Assembly: GCA_016790225.1 (NCBI GenBank)
Contig: JAEUOZ010000063.1
Location: 1-58,363, forward strand
Direction of reading: 5' to 3'
Source of the DNA: Rubrivivax sp.
GTDB taxonomy: Bacteria; Pseudomonadota; Gammaproteobacteria; Burkholderiales; Burkholderiaceae
DNA: 58,363 nt
A model generated the notes under the pieces. It was not told the DNA's origin. It saw only the letters and a list, made by a program, of their open reading frames with translations, and ran no database searches. A program made the position numbers and the translations under genes. This document shows positions 9,756 to 17,558 of this stretch, in pieces. The stretch's first letter is position 1; each line of letters opens with the position of its first letter.

Positions 9756-10060
9756 GCACACCCTTCAGCGTCACCTTTCCCTCCGGCGCCAGCTGGACGC
9801 CTCAGTTCGTCCAGTCCATCGACGAGGGCAAGTGCATCGGCTGCGGCCGCTGCTTCCGTGTCTGCCCGCGCGGCGTGCTGGAGCTCGTCGGCCTCGACGA
9901 TGAAGGCCAGCGTGTCTTGCTGGATCCGGACGGCGACGATGACGAAGAGTACGAGAAGAAGGTCATGACCATCGCGCACGGCGAGTTGTGCATCGGCTGC
10001 ACCGCCTGCTCGAAGATCTGCCCCAAGAAGTGCTACTCGCACGCGGCATCGGCGGCCTGA
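9752..10060 (+). CDS. fdxB: Nif-specific ferredoxin III, 2[4Fe-4S] (FdxB)
   Basis: This 102-residue bacterial-type ferredoxin has two cluster motifs: [12 protein letters not shown] near residues 29-40 and [15 protein letters not shown] near 81-95. They are separated by an acidic loop rich in Asp and Glu ([11 protein letters not shown]). This long insert between the motifs is characteristic of nif ferredoxin III. It probably delivers electrons to NifH or to cofactor assembly. It overlaps nifQ by one base (TGATG). Confidence 0.94.
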   Translation: MSTPFSVTFPSGASWTPQFVQSIDEGKCIGCGRCFRVCPRGVLELVGLDDEGQRVLLDPDGDDDEEYEKKVMTIAHGELCIGCTACSKICPKKCYSHAASAA

Positions 10061-10446
10061 TGATCAACCTCGCTCTGCCGCCCAGCCAGCTCGCACAGCG
10101 CGTGGCCACGCGCGGCGACGAGGTGTCGGACGTCTATGACCTGCTCATGTGCCACGTGGCCGTGGGCACGCCGGAGTGCGAGGCGCGGTCTCGCAGCCGC
10201 GCGATTGCCCTGGCCTGCCTGGGCGACAACCACCTCTGGCAGGACCTGGGCCTGCCCTCGCGCGAATCGCTGTCGATGCTGCTGAAGAGCTGGTATCCCG
10301 ATCTGGTGGCCAAGAATACCGGTGGCATGCGCTGGAAGAAATTCTTCTACAAGCAGCTGTGCGAGCGCGAGTCCATTGACATCTGCAAGTCACCCAGCTG
10401 CGCGATCTGCGAAGACTACCGCCAGTGCTTCGGCCCTGAGCATTGA
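10060..10446 (+). CDS. nifQ: Molybdenum donor protein NifQ (short form)
   Basis: NifQ carries a Mo-Fe-S cluster and supplies molybdenum to the NifEN/NifH complex. The C-terminal signature Cx4Cx2Cx5C is intact (CKSPSCAICEDYRQC), preceded by the conserved MRWKKFFYKQLCERE. The start overlapping the fdxB stop gives 128 residues, shorter at the N-terminus than many NifQ proteins of about 160-190. An open frame starting at 9988 would run inside fdxB and is unlikely. The gene ends the nifE operon and faces the opposite-strand gene 25 bases away. Confidence 0.94.
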   Translation: MINLALPPSQLAQRVATRGDEVSDVYDLLMCHVAVGTPECEARSRSRAIALACLGDNHLWQDLGLPSRESLSMLLKSWYPDLVAKNTGGMRWKKFFYKQLCERESIDICKSPSCAICEDYRQCFGPEH

Positions 10447-10471
10447 GCGTCTGCTTCTCGGCGCTTCGGCA

Positions 10472-11818
10472 TCAGCCGATGCCGAAGAGCTTCAGCAGAT
10501 CCAGCAGCCGGCGCAGGCCATCGCCCAGCGGGCGTGTCAGGTCGCTCAGGCGGTCGGTTTCCGTGTTGCGCATCGGCGCGCCGCGATCGAGCGTGTTGTT
10601 GATGAAGGGCTTGATGTCGCCCAGATCCACTTCCTCGATGCCGGTGCCGGTGAAGTCCACCAGCGTCAGGCAGTGCGAGCCGGCAAAGTCCCGGTAGAAG
10701 GGCAGATGCCAGGAGACGTTGGAATAAGGCGCGAGAGCCTGTTTCCACTGCGCCAGATCGCGTTCCCAGGAGGTCTGCAGCAACGCGCGTCGCGCGGCCT
10801 CATCGGGCGCAGAAGCCAGGGCCGGGTCGAAGCCGGCGTAGCTGAAGGCCGAGAAGACGGCATCGGCCTGGAACGCGAGGTAGCCGAAGCGATCCTGCGG
10901 GTACCGCAGCGCGAGCGCCGCGCCCACCGTGCCCAGATCCTGCACATCGAAGCCGGGCAGCGCGGCGAGCACCGTGGGCACGATGCCTTGCGGCGTATCC
11001 AGCCCCCAGGCTTCGCGGATGCGCGTGTGCAGTGGGGTGGAGGGGTAGACCGCAGGATCTGCCCCTGTGGGCGCTGGAAACAGCGGCCCGGAATCGGCCA
11101 GCAGCGTGGCATGGCCCGTGGGCGCCAGCGTGCCGCGCAGCACCGGCCAGGTGGCTGTCGCGCCCACGGCGCCGGCCGAGAAGCCGGTCACCATCAGGTG
11201 CCGCGTGCGGAAGCTGTCCCGCACCCATGAGGAGGCTGCGCGCACATTGGCCAGCCCATGGTGGTGCTGGATGCGCGGCGCCAGCGGATCGCGGTCTGCG
11301 TAGGTGCGTTGTTGGCTGCCCACATGCACATCGCCGGTGCAGTAGGGCAGATAGACCATGTTCCAGCCTTGCGTGCGCACGCGCTCCAGCACGCTCAGGC
11401 GGGAGATGAAGGGCGTGACCAGCCCATAGCCCGCGTTGGTCGAACTGCGCATGTAGTCGCGCCCGACACCCTCCGGATTGGAGGCCGACAGCAGGCCCTG
11501 GCCTTCGCAGGACGCCTGATCCCAGCACGCGCCGCCGCCTTCGAACACCACCACCGTGTCCTTGGCACGCCAGGCGCGGTTGACGAAGAAGGTATACGGC
11601 GTGCCGTTACCGCAGGCCGCGCCACTGGCCAGCGGCAGCGTCACGGCGTCCCACTGGTAGTAGCCCGCCGCCGCAGGCAGCGGCTGCAGCAGGCTCAACA
11701 GGCCTGCGAACAAGCCCTGGAGGCAGCGCGCCCGAAGCTGCGGGCTGGGTGTTCCGCGTGAGCGCAGGGCCGCGCCGGCAGCCCTCAAGCGGTTGCAGAC
11801 TCCAAGGATCGTTGTCAT
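10472..11818 (-). CDS. Pectinacetylesterase/Notum-family secreted hydrolase
   Basis: This 448-residue protein belongs to the pectin acetylesterase (CE13/Notum) serine hydrolase family. It has the oxyanion-hole motif FEGGGACWD, the nucleophile motif VTGFSAGAVG, an Asp in LADSGP and a His in SHCLTL. The N-terminus has a hydrophobic stretch (LFAGLLSLLQPLPAAAG) consistent with export. Bacterial members are often annotated only by family, and true substrates may be other acyl esters. The start ATG at 11818 overlaps the stop of the upstream gene (ATGA). The gene interrupts the nif and mod genes on the opposite strand and has no evident nif role. Confidence 0.8.
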   Translation of the reverse strand: MTTILGVCNRLRAAGAALRSRGTPSPQLRARCLQGLFAGLLSLLQPLPAAAGYYQWDAVTLPLASGAACGNGTPYTFFVNRAWRAKDTVVVFEGGGACWDQASCEGQGLLSASNPEGVGRDYMRSSTNAGYGLVTPFISRLSVLERVRTQGWNMVYLPYCTGDVHVGSQQRTYADRDPLAPRIQHHHGLANVRAASSWVRDSFRTRHLMVTGFSAGAVGATATWPVLRGTLAPTGHATLLADSGPLFPAPTGADPAVYPSTPLHTRIREAWGLDTPQGIVPTVLAALPGFDVQDLGTVGAALALRYPQDRFGYLAFQADAVFSAFSYAGFDPALASAPDEAARRALLQTSWERDLAQWKQALAPYSNVSWHLPFYRDFAGSHCLTLVDFTGTGIEEVDLGDIKPFINNTLDRGAPMRNTETDRLSDLTRPLGDGLRRLLDLLKLFGIG

Positions 11819-12555
11819 CTGGGCGCTCCCTGTGCAGGTGAAGCCGTGTTGGGACGCTGGGCCGAAACGAGCGTCGTGCCGATGCCTGCCTGGGCCTGCC
11901 ACTGCCCCAGTGCCAGCCGCCGGCTCTGCGCATCGTCCAGCAGGTGCTCCAGCAGCAGCGCCTTCAGCTGAAGGGCCTGCGCGCCGGAGACTTCGCCGTT
12001 CTCCCAGCGTTGGGCCAGCGCAGCGTCGAGTTCACGCGCCAGCGGCTGCAGCGTGGCCGCAGACGCCCCGCTGCGCCGCAACTCGTCAAATCGATCCCAC
12101 TGTCGCTGAAAACTCAGAAAGGCCAGCACGCGCTGCAGCTCGGCCTCGCTGCGCGGGTGAGACGTCAGCTCGTCGCGCAGCTGGATCAGATCGGCGGGGC
12201 TCAAGCCGGCTGCAGCGGCCATCTCTTCAGCGGCGATCCCGGCCGAAGCCGAGGCCGTGCGGAGGCCGTCTGCGGTCGATGGGGCGGCAGATTCGCCCGT
12301 GGTCCGGTACCCGACGCCTGCGTCTGCGGCGTCGGCGATGCGCCCTGATGAGACCTCAGGCGCGGGGCCTGCAGCGGGCTCCGACGTGCCCGCACTCAAG
12401 CCCCACCAAAGGAACCCGGTCAGCAGCGCGAGCGCCGCCGCGCCGAGACCGATGCGCCACCGCAGGCCCCATGGGTGCAGTTGACGCAGTTGGCGCACTT
12501 GGCGCAGGGCAGCCTGAGGCCGCTGTGGTCTGGATCCCTTCGACATGGGCTCCAT
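11815..12555 (-). CDS. Uncharacterised single-pass membrane protein
   Basis: This 246-residue protein was not recognised. A basic N-terminus (residues 1-32) is followed by one hydrophobic segment (about 35-54, ending TGFLWWGLSAG), then a low-complexity Ala/Ser/Thr/Gly linker. A helical C-terminal half (about 115-225) contains RVLAFLSFQRQWDRFDELR. The topology suggests a cytoplasmic N-end and a periplasmic helical domain, broadly like lipase-foldase architecture, but no foldase motif is visible. It is coupled by ATGA overlap to the secreted esterase-like hydrolase, so it may be a partner of it. That is inference from gene order. Confidence 0.6.
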   Translation of the reverse strand: MEPMSKGSRPQRPQAALRQVRQLRQLHPWGLRWRIGLGAAALALLTGFLWWGLSAGTSEPAAGPAPEVSSGRIADAADAGVGYRTTGESAAPSTADGLRTASASAGIAAEEMAAAAGLSPADLIQLRDELTSHPRSEAELQRVLAFLSFQRQWDRFDELRRSGASAATLQPLARELDAALAQRWENGEVSGAQALQLKALLLEHLLDDAQSRRLALGQWQAQAGIGTTLVSAQRPNTASPAQGAPR

Positions 12556-12597
12556 CTTGCCAGCTCACCCCCAAAAGAGGGTTGGCGGGAACCCGGA

Positions 12598-12957
12598 TCA
12601 AGGCGGGCTGTAGGCAAACCACTGAGGCTCCTGCTGGCGATAGATGCGCAGCCAGCTCAGCGTGGCGGGGACCAGCGAACGCACGGCAAACCATGCGCTG
12701 TCGTCGCCTTCGACGCTGTCCTGTGCGGCACTGCGGCCGACGCGGATCCAGCCGTCCCAATCGATTTCGGTCATCACGCGGCGCAACTCGGGCGGCAGCG
12801 CTGTCACGCTGCGAGCCAGATGCACCAGCTGCAGCTTGACGCTGGCCCGGGTGAGCCGCGAACGCTTGAAATCCGCATCGCTCAGGCTCTCGGTGAGGAC
12901 GAGAACGTTTTCGCCGGTGCTCTCGATGAGGCCCAGCAGTGCAGCCGTCTTGATCAT
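12598..12957 (-). CDS. Small protein resembling HepT (DUF86), motif-poor
   Basis: This 119-residue all-helical protein starts at the ATG at 12957; a longer frame to 13395 crosses modA and was rejected. The pattern resembles HepT/DUF86 proteins: an N-terminal helix with LTESLSDADF, a second helix leading to LPPELRRVMTEIDWDGW, and a last helix VPATLSWLRIY. HepT toxins need an R-X4-6-H-X-Y motif after the Trp region; here that stretch reads RVGRSAAQD and lacks it. No MntA-type antitoxin nucleotidyltransferase is adjacent. Either a degenerate HepT-like protein or a false resemblance. The ribosome site is weak. Confidence 0.5.
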   Translation of the reverse strand: MIKTAALLGLIESTGENVLVLTESLSDADFKRSRLTRASVKLQLVHLARSVTALPPELRRVMTEIDWDGWIRVGRSAAQDSVEGDDSAWFAVRSLVPATLSWLRIYRQQEPQWFAYSPP

Positions 12958-13043
12958 GTCGGCTGCCAAGCAGGATTCAGGCCGACGGTACGCGCTCCTC
13001 GCAGAACCGCTGTCCAGCCCGCTGGCACGCCTTCTGCATGAAC

Positions 13044-13071
13044 ATCGTTGTGTAGTACGCTTTATAGCGAT
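13044..13071 (+). promoter_or_regulatory. ModE box upstream of modABC
   Basis: Two 11-bp halves, ATCGTTGTGTA (13044-13054) and TTTATAGCGAT (13061-13071), are separated by 6 bases. This is the 11-6-11 geometry of the Escherichia coli ModE operator ATCGCTATATA-N6-TATATAACGAT. The right half matches at 10 of 11 positions and the left at 8 of 11. It ends 28 bases before the modA ATG. ModE-molybdate should repress modABC here; modE itself is downstream at 15643. Confidence 0.87.
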
Positions 13072-13099
13072 TGTCGCCAACCCGACGAAAGTGCCGATC

Positions 13100-13861
13100 A
13101 TGCTGCGCCGCCTGTTTGCCGCCCCCCTGTCCGCCCTGCTGCTGATGCTCGCCGTGGCGACACCTTCGCAGGCGGGCGAGGTGCAGGTCGCCGTCGCCGC
13201 CAATTTCGCCGGCCCCTTCGCACGCATTGGCGAGGCCTTCACCGCGGCCACGGGCCATGTGCTGAAGGTCTCAACAGGCTCCACCGGCAAGTTCCATACG
13301 CAGATCATCAGCGGCGCGCCCTTCGAAGTACTCGTTTCGGCTGATGACGAGACCCCGCGGCGCCTGGTGAGCGATGGCCATGCGATCGCCGGCACGTCCT
13401 TTACCTACGCGCTGGGCCGCCTGGTGCTCTGGAGCGCGCAGCCCGGTCTGGTGGACGACAAGGGGGCCGTGCTGTCCTCCGGTCGCTTGCGCCATGTCGC
13501 GATTGCCAACCCCAAGGTGGCGCCCTACGGCGCCGCGGCGATGGAAGTCATCAAGGCGATGGGTCTGACGGAGAGCCTCAGGCCACGGCTCGTGACCGGC
13601 GAGAGCATCTCGCAGGCCTACCAGTTTGTCGCCACGGGCAACGCCGATGTCGGATTTGTCGCGTTCTCCCAGGTGGTCGTGCCGGGCCGCCCGCCGGCGG
13701 GCTCGTACTGGGCGGTGCCGACATCCCTGTATGGCGAGATCCGCCAGGATGCGGTGCTGCTGAAGGCCGGCGCCGGCAACCCGGCCGCGCGCGCCTTGCT
13801 GGACTATCTGAAGAGCGAACCCGCGCGTCGTGTCATGCGCGAGTTTGGCTACGGCCTCTGA
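13100..13861 (+). CDS. modA: Periplasmic molybdate-binding protein ModA
   Basis: This 253-residue substrate-binding protein captures molybdate (or tungstate) for ModBC. A signal peptide is clear: MLRRLFAAPLSALLLMLAVATPSQAG, with cleavage near residue 25. The mature part opens with EVQVAVAANFAGPF, typical of ModA, and contains STGKFHTQI and a C-terminal VMREFGY. An open frame reaches upstream to 12644, but the ATG at 13100 gives the signal peptide and lies directly after the ModE box. modB follows after 11 bases. Confidence 0.95.
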   Translation: MLRRLFAAPLSALLLMLAVATPSQAGEVQVAVAANFAGPFARIGEAFTAATGHVLKVSTGSTGKFHTQIISGAPFEVLVSADDETPRRLVSDGHAIAGTSFTYALGRLVLWSAQPGLVDDKGAVLSSGRLRHVAIANPKVAPYGAAAMEVIKAMGLTESLRPRLVTGESISQAYQFVATGNADVGFVAFSQVVVPGRPPAGSYWAVPTSLYGEIRQDAVLLKAGAGNPAARALLDYLKSEPARRVMREFGYGL

Positions 13862-13872
13862 CGCTGCAGACC

Positions 13873-14562
13873 ATGCTCAGCCCCGCTGAATGGAGTGCCG
13901 TCCGTCTGACCGCGGAACTGGCGGCCACCACCACCGTGCTGCTGCTGCTGGTGGGCACGCCGATGGCCTGGTGGCTGGCGCGCACGCGCTCGCGCAGCAA
14001 GCCCTTGTGGGCAGCGCTGGTGGCCATGCCGCTGGTCCTGCCGCCCACGGTGATCGGCTTCTACCTGCTGCTGCTGATGGGCCCGCAAGGGCCGGTGGGC
14101 CAGTTCACCGAGTGGCTGGGCCTGGGGCGCCTGCCCTTCACCTTTGCGGGGCTGGTGGTGGCCTCGGTCATCTGCTCCTTGCCGTTTGTGGTGCAGCCGC
14201 TGCAGCAGGCCTTCGAGGCTATTCCCGAGCGCACGCTGGAGGCCGCGGCCACGCTGCGCGCCGGGCCGCTGGACCGCTTCTTCACCGTTGCGGTGCCGCT
14301 GGCGCGGCCGGGCTTCGTCACGGCCAGCGTGCTGGGCTTTGCGCACACGGTGGGCGAGTTCGGCGTGGTGCTGATGATCGGCGGCAACATTCCCGACAAG
14401 ACCCGGGTACTCTCGGTAGCCCTGTACGACCACGTCGAGGCGACCGAGTTTGCTGCGGCTCACCGCCTGGCCGCCGGGATGGTGCTGTTTGCCTTGATCG
14501 TCATGGTGACGCTGTACGTGGTCAACCGTCCGGTTCATGAGACCGCGGAGCGGCGGCCGTGA
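13873..14562 (+). CDS. modB: Molybdate ABC transporter permease ModB
   Basis: This 229-residue integral membrane permease has about five transmembrane segments. The cytoplasmic coupling loop EAAATLRAGPLDRFFTVAVPLARPG (near residues 124-148) carries the EAA motif that contacts ModC. GEFGVVLMIGGNIPDKT is the ModB signature. It lies 11 bases after modA, and its stop overlaps the GTG start of modC. Confidence 0.96.
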   Translation: MLSPAEWSAVRLTAELAATTTVLLLLVGTPMAWWLARTRSRSKPLWAALVAMPLVLPPTVIGFYLLLLMGPQGPVGQFTEWLGLGRLPFTFAGLVVASVICSLPFVVQPLQQAFEAIPERTLEAAATLRAGPLDRFFTVAVPLARPGFVTASVLGFAHTVGEFGVVLMIGGNIPDKTRVLSVALYDHVEATEFAAAHRLAAGMVLFALIVMVTLYVVNRPVHETAERRP

Positions 14563-15635
14563 TCGAGCTTCGGCTGCGCCTGCAGCGCCGGGACTTCAGC
14601 CTGGAGGTGAACCTCGCCTTGCCAGGGCAGGGCGTGACGGCACTGTTCGGGCCATCGGGCTGCGGCAAGACCTCGGTGTTGCGCTCGATCGCCGGTCTGG
14701 AGCGCGCGGTCGGGCGCGTCGCGCTGGGCGACGAGGTCTGGCAGGACGATGCGAGCGGTCGCTTCGTGCCGACCCATCAGCGCAGCATCGGCTACGTCAT
14801 CCAGGAGGCCGCGCTGTTTCCGCACCTGGATGTGCAGCGCAATCTGGTCTACGGGCTCAAGCGCATCGGGCCGGCGCAGCGCCACATCGAGCTGGATCAG
14901 GTGGTGGCGCTGCTGGGCATCGGCCACCTGCTGTCGCGCCGGCCCGATACCTTGTCCGGCGGCGAGCGTCAGCGTGTGGCGATCGCCCGTGCGCTGGCAA
15001 CCAGCCCGCGCCTGCTGCTGATGGACGAGCCGCTCGCGGCGCTGGACGCGCGGCGCAAGGCCGAGGTCCTGCCCTATCTGGACCGCCTGCACCGCGAACT
15101 GGGCACGCCCATCGTCTACGTCAGCCATGCGATCGACGAAGTGGCGCGCCTGGCCGATCACCTGGTGATCATGGAGCAAGGCAAGGTCCTGGCCGACGGG
15201 CCCCTGAGCGACGTGCTGTCCCGCCTGGATCTGCCTGCTGCGCTGGGCGACGATGCCGGCGTGGTGCTGGATGCGGTGGTCGGCGAGCGCGACACCACCT
15301 GGCAACTGGCCCGTCTGGACGTGGGCGAGCCTGACGCCCGGCTCTGGACGCGGGACCCCGGTGTGCCCGTCGGTCAGCGCGTGCGCGTGCGCGTGCTGGC
15401 GCGCGACGTCAGCTTGAGCCGCAGCCGCCAGACCGGCAGCAGCATCGGCAACCAGCTGCCGGGCATCGTCGAAGCCATTGCAGATGATCTGCATCCCGCG
15501 CTGGCGCTGGTGCGTGTGCGGGTGTGCGGAGTGCCCGTGGTGGCGCGCCTGAGCCGGCGGTCGGCCCACGCGCTGGAACTGGCGCCAGGGATGGCGGTGT
15601 GGGCGCAGGTGAAGACCGTCGCGCTGATGGAGTGA
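14559..15635 (+). CDS. modC: Molybdate ABC transporter ATP-binding protein ModC
   Basis: This 358-residue ATPase energises molybdate import. Walker A GPSGCGKT is near residue 32, the ABC signature LSGGERQR near 132, Walker B LLLMDEPLAALD near 150, and the switch His is in YVSHAIDE. The C-terminal third is a MOP-type regulatory domain (SLSRSRQTGSSIGNQLPG onward) that binds oxyanion. It starts with GTG overlapping the modB stop (GTGA), which implies translational coupling. Confidence 0.96.
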   Translation: MIELRLRLQRRDFSLEVNLALPGQGVTALFGPSGCGKTSVLRSIAGLERAVGRVALGDEVWQDDASGRFVPTHQRSIGYVIQEAALFPHLDVQRNLVYGLKRIGPAQRHIELDQVVALLGIGHLLSRRPDTLSGGERQRVAIARALATSPRLLLMDEPLAALDARRKAEVLPYLDRLHRELGTPIVYVSHAIDEVARLADHLVIMEQGKVLADGPLSDVLSRLDLPAALGDDAGVVLDAVVGERDTTWQLARLDVGEPDARLWTRDPGVPVGQRVRVRVLARDVSLSRSRQTGSSIGNQLPGIVEAIADDLHPALALVRVRVCGVPVVARLSRRSAHALELAPGMAVWAQVKTVALME

Positions 15636-15642
15636 GCCGGGC

Positions 15643-16431
15643 ATGACGGGCCAACTCATCAGCGCCGAACTGAAGCTGGCCGGTCGGCTGGATGCGCGCT
15701 TCTTTGCCCTGCTGCAGGCGCTGCACGAAACAGGCTCGATCACCAAGGCCGCGCGGACGGCGGGCCTCAGCTACAAGGGGGCGTGGCTGATGCTGGAAAC
15801 CGCGGGCAACCTGTCGCACGAACCACTGATGCAGACCGCCACGGGAGGCGCAGGCGGTGGCGGCACGCGGCTGACGGAGCCCGCGCTGGCCCTGCTGAAG
15901 GCCTGGCACCGCCTGCAACTCGCGCAGCAGGACTTTCTGCGGGCGCAGGAAGCCGAATTCATTCACTCGCCGGCGATGGCTGGCTTGCTCAGGAGGATGT
16001 CCATGAAGACCACCGCTCGCAACCAGTTTGCCGGCACCGTGACGGCGCTGGAAATCGGTGCCGTCTCGGCCAGCGTCACGCTGGCGCTGAAAGGTGGCGA
16101 AGAGATCACCGCCACCATGACGTCGCAGGCCGCCAGGCGGCTGAAGCTGAAGAAGGGCAAGGAAGCGCTGGCCCTGGTCAAGGCTTCGGCCGTCGTGCTG
16201 GTGACGGACTTCGCCGGCTGGGAGCTGTCCGCGCGCAACCAGCTGGCCGGCACGGTCTCTCGCGTGGAGCGCGGGGCGGTGTCGTCGCTGGTGGTGATGA
16301 CGCTACCCGGCGGTGCCGCCTTGACGGCGACCGTCACCAACGAGGCGGTCGAAGCCCTGGGGCTGAAGGTCGGTGCCGCGGCCACGGCGGTCTTCAAGGC
16401 CTACTCTGTCATGCTGGCGACCCAGCCTTGA
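15643..16431 (+). CDS. modE: Molybdate-responsive transcriptional regulator ModE
   Basis: This 262-residue regulator has an N-terminal winged helix-turn-helix (TGSITKAARTAGLSYKGAW, about residues 30-48) followed by two tandem Mop/TOBE domains. These begin at about residue 121 (TTARNQFAGTVTALEIG) and 195 (SARNQLAGTVSRVERG). With molybdate bound, the dimer represses modABC and can regulate Mo-dependent genes. It lies 7 bases after modC in the same transcription unit, so it is probably autoregulated through the box at 13044. Confidence 0.95.
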   Translation: MTGQLISAELKLAGRLDARFFALLQALHETGSITKAARTAGLSYKGAWLMLETAGNLSHEPLMQTATGGAGGGGTRLTEPALALLKAWHRLQLAQQDFLRAQEAEFIHSPAMAGLLRRMSMKTTARNQFAGTVTALEIGAVSASVTLALKGGEEITATMTSQAARRLKLKKGKEALALVKASAVVLVTDFAGWELSARNQLAGTVSRVERGAVSSLVVMTLPGGAALTATVTNEAVEALGLKVGAAATAVFKAYSVMLATQP

Positions 16432-16524
16432 ACGGGCTTGCCTTTGGAGTGACTTCGGCCTGGCCTGGCCGCGCACCGACCGCCGGCCATCCAGGCCTGG
16501 GCCGCCACGATCGGCCCCGGAAAC

Positions 16525-16553
16525 GACAAGAGCCGCACGCGGCGGCTCTTGTC
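16525..16553. terminator. Bidirectional terminator between modE and cspA
   Basis: GACAAGAGCCGC (16525-16536) and GCGGCTCTTGTC (16542-16553) form a perfect 12-bp stem with a 5-base loop. It lies between the convergent modE and cspA genes, 93 bases after modE and 18 bases after the cspA stop. The arms end in CTTGTC on both strands, giving short pyrimidine tails. It should serve both transcripts. Confidence 0.85.
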
Positions 16554-16571
16554 ACGGCAGTGAGCTGAGGC

Positions 16572-16781
16572 TCAGAGCGGCTTGATGCGCGAAGCCTGCG
16601 GGCCCTTCTGGCCCTGCACCACTTCGTATTCCACGCGCTGGTTTTCGGCCAGGGTCTTGAAGCCCGTGCCCTGGATTTCCTTGAAGTGCGCGAAGAGGTC
16701 CTTGCCGCCGTTGTCGGGGGCGATGAAGCCGAAGCCCTTGCCTTCGTTGAACCACTTCACGGTGCCGGTTTCTGTTGCCAT
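16572..16781 (-). CDS. cspA: Cold-shock protein, CspA family
   Basis: This 69-residue single cold-shock domain binds RNA and single-stranded DNA. RNP1 (KGFGFI) and RNP2 (LFAHF) are both present. The ATG at 16781 follows AAGGA and gives the normal [16 protein letters not shown] start; the longer open frame upstream is spurious. An upstream leader of about 110 bases separates it from infA. It shares no obvious function with the nif genes around it. Confidence 0.95.
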   Translation of the reverse strand: MATETGTVKWFNEGKGFGFIAPDNGGKDLFAHFKEIQGTGFKTLAENQRVEYEVVQGQKGPQASRIKPL

Positions 16782-16893
16782 GTTGTCTATCCTTGCTGGA
16801 TGCGATGAAAAATGCCCCAGCGATCGCCGGTGCGGTTGAAAAGCCCCCATCTCGGGAGGCTGATTGAAGCGGGTGTCGGTGGCGGCGTGCCGC

Positions 16894-17208
16894 TCAGCGA
16901 CGGGTGGGCGGGCGCGAGCTCGTCGGCGCGCTGCCCGGCGCCCCGGAGCCTGGCGCCCCGGAGCCCGGCGCACGTGGCCGGCGCTCCAGGTGACGGAAGG
17001 TGATCCGGCCCTTGGAGAGGTCGTAAGGCGAGAGCTCGAGCGACACGGCGTCTCCGGCGAGCACGCGGATGTGATGCTTGCGCATCTTGCCGCCGGCGTA
17101 GGCGATGAGCTCATGGCCGTTTTCCAGCGTCACGCGAAACCGCGAATCCGGCAGGATCTCGTTCACGACGCCCTGCATCTCGATCAGCTCTTCCTTGGCC
17201 ATGCTCAT
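16894..17208 (-). CDS. infA: Translation initiation factor IF-1 with Pro/Gly-rich tail
   Basis: This 104-residue S1/OB-fold protein binds the ribosomal A site during initiation. The core [20 protein letters not shown] through [10 protein letters not shown] matches IF-1, normally about 72 residues. A tail of about 30 residues follows (RRPRAPGSG, then APGSG-type repeats and a basic end). It is coded by a 15-bp tandem repeat at 16935-16964. Betaproteobacteria often have two infA genes; this one probably is not the ribosomal-operon copy. The start ATG at 17208 overlaps the upstream stop (ATGA); the next in-frame ATG at 17202 gives the more usual MAKEEL. Confidence 0.9.
   Translation of the reverse strand: MSMAKEELIEMQGVVNEILPDSRFRVTLENGHELIAYAGGKMRKHHIRVLAGDAVSLELSPYDLSKGRITFRHLERRPRAPGSGAPGSGAPGSAPTSSRPPTRR
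16935..16964. repeat. 15-bp tandem repeat coding the IF-1 tail
   Basis: CCGGCGCCCCGGAGC (16935-16949) is followed by CTGGCGCCCCGGAGC (16950-16964) and a degenerate third start at 16965. On the minus strand it codes APGSG-type pentapeptides at the C-terminus of IF-1. The period is a multiple of three, so copy changes would keep frame. Confidence 0.75.
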
Positions 17209-17558
17209 TGATTCCGGTGTTGGAGGTTGATGGGGGAGGCGGGCGCGGCGTCGCCGATCCAGGCATTGGCCTGTTCGCAGGCGAAGCGCGCGGCCTGATC
17301 CTGGGTGTCGAAAGTGGGTGCGAAGCGCATCACGCGATCATGCGTCATGCTGCCGCGGCCGCTGCGGATGGAGACGACGGCAGCGAAGCCGCCGCCATCG
17401 ACGGCGCGGCTGGAAGCGGAAACGAGGTACTTTCCGACCTGTTGTGCGGTGTGTATGGACAATCCTTCGGGGCCAGTCCTCCCGGGTGGAGGTGGCCGAT
17501 CTGACAGTGAGGGGCGCGCCAGGAAGGGCGCCTGCGGGGTATGAACTCTGTCCGGCAA
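17205..17558 (-). CDS. Small conserved-looking protein of unknown function
   Basis: Up to 117 residues; the credible part is the C-terminal ~80 residues ([39 protein letters not shown], then a helix [16 protein letters not shown]). The alternating strands followed by a helix look like a compact alpha/beta fold, and similar short proteins accompany cold-shock genes in Burkholderiales as far as I recall. The N-terminal 30 residues are Pro-rich and may not be translated; a later non-ATG start is possible. Its stop overlaps the infA start, so the two are probably coupled. Confidence 0.6.
   Translation of the reverse strand: MPDRVHTPQAPFLARPSLSDRPPPPGRTGPEGLSIHTAQQVGKYLVSASSRAVDGGGFAAVVSIRSGRGSMTHDRVMRFAPTFDTQDQAARFACEQANAWIGDAAPASPINLQHRNQ

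Noticed and set aside
12644..13099. N-terminal extension of ModA to 12644
   Set aside because: The start at 13100 gives a signal peptide and follows the ModE box; the extension would cross that operator.
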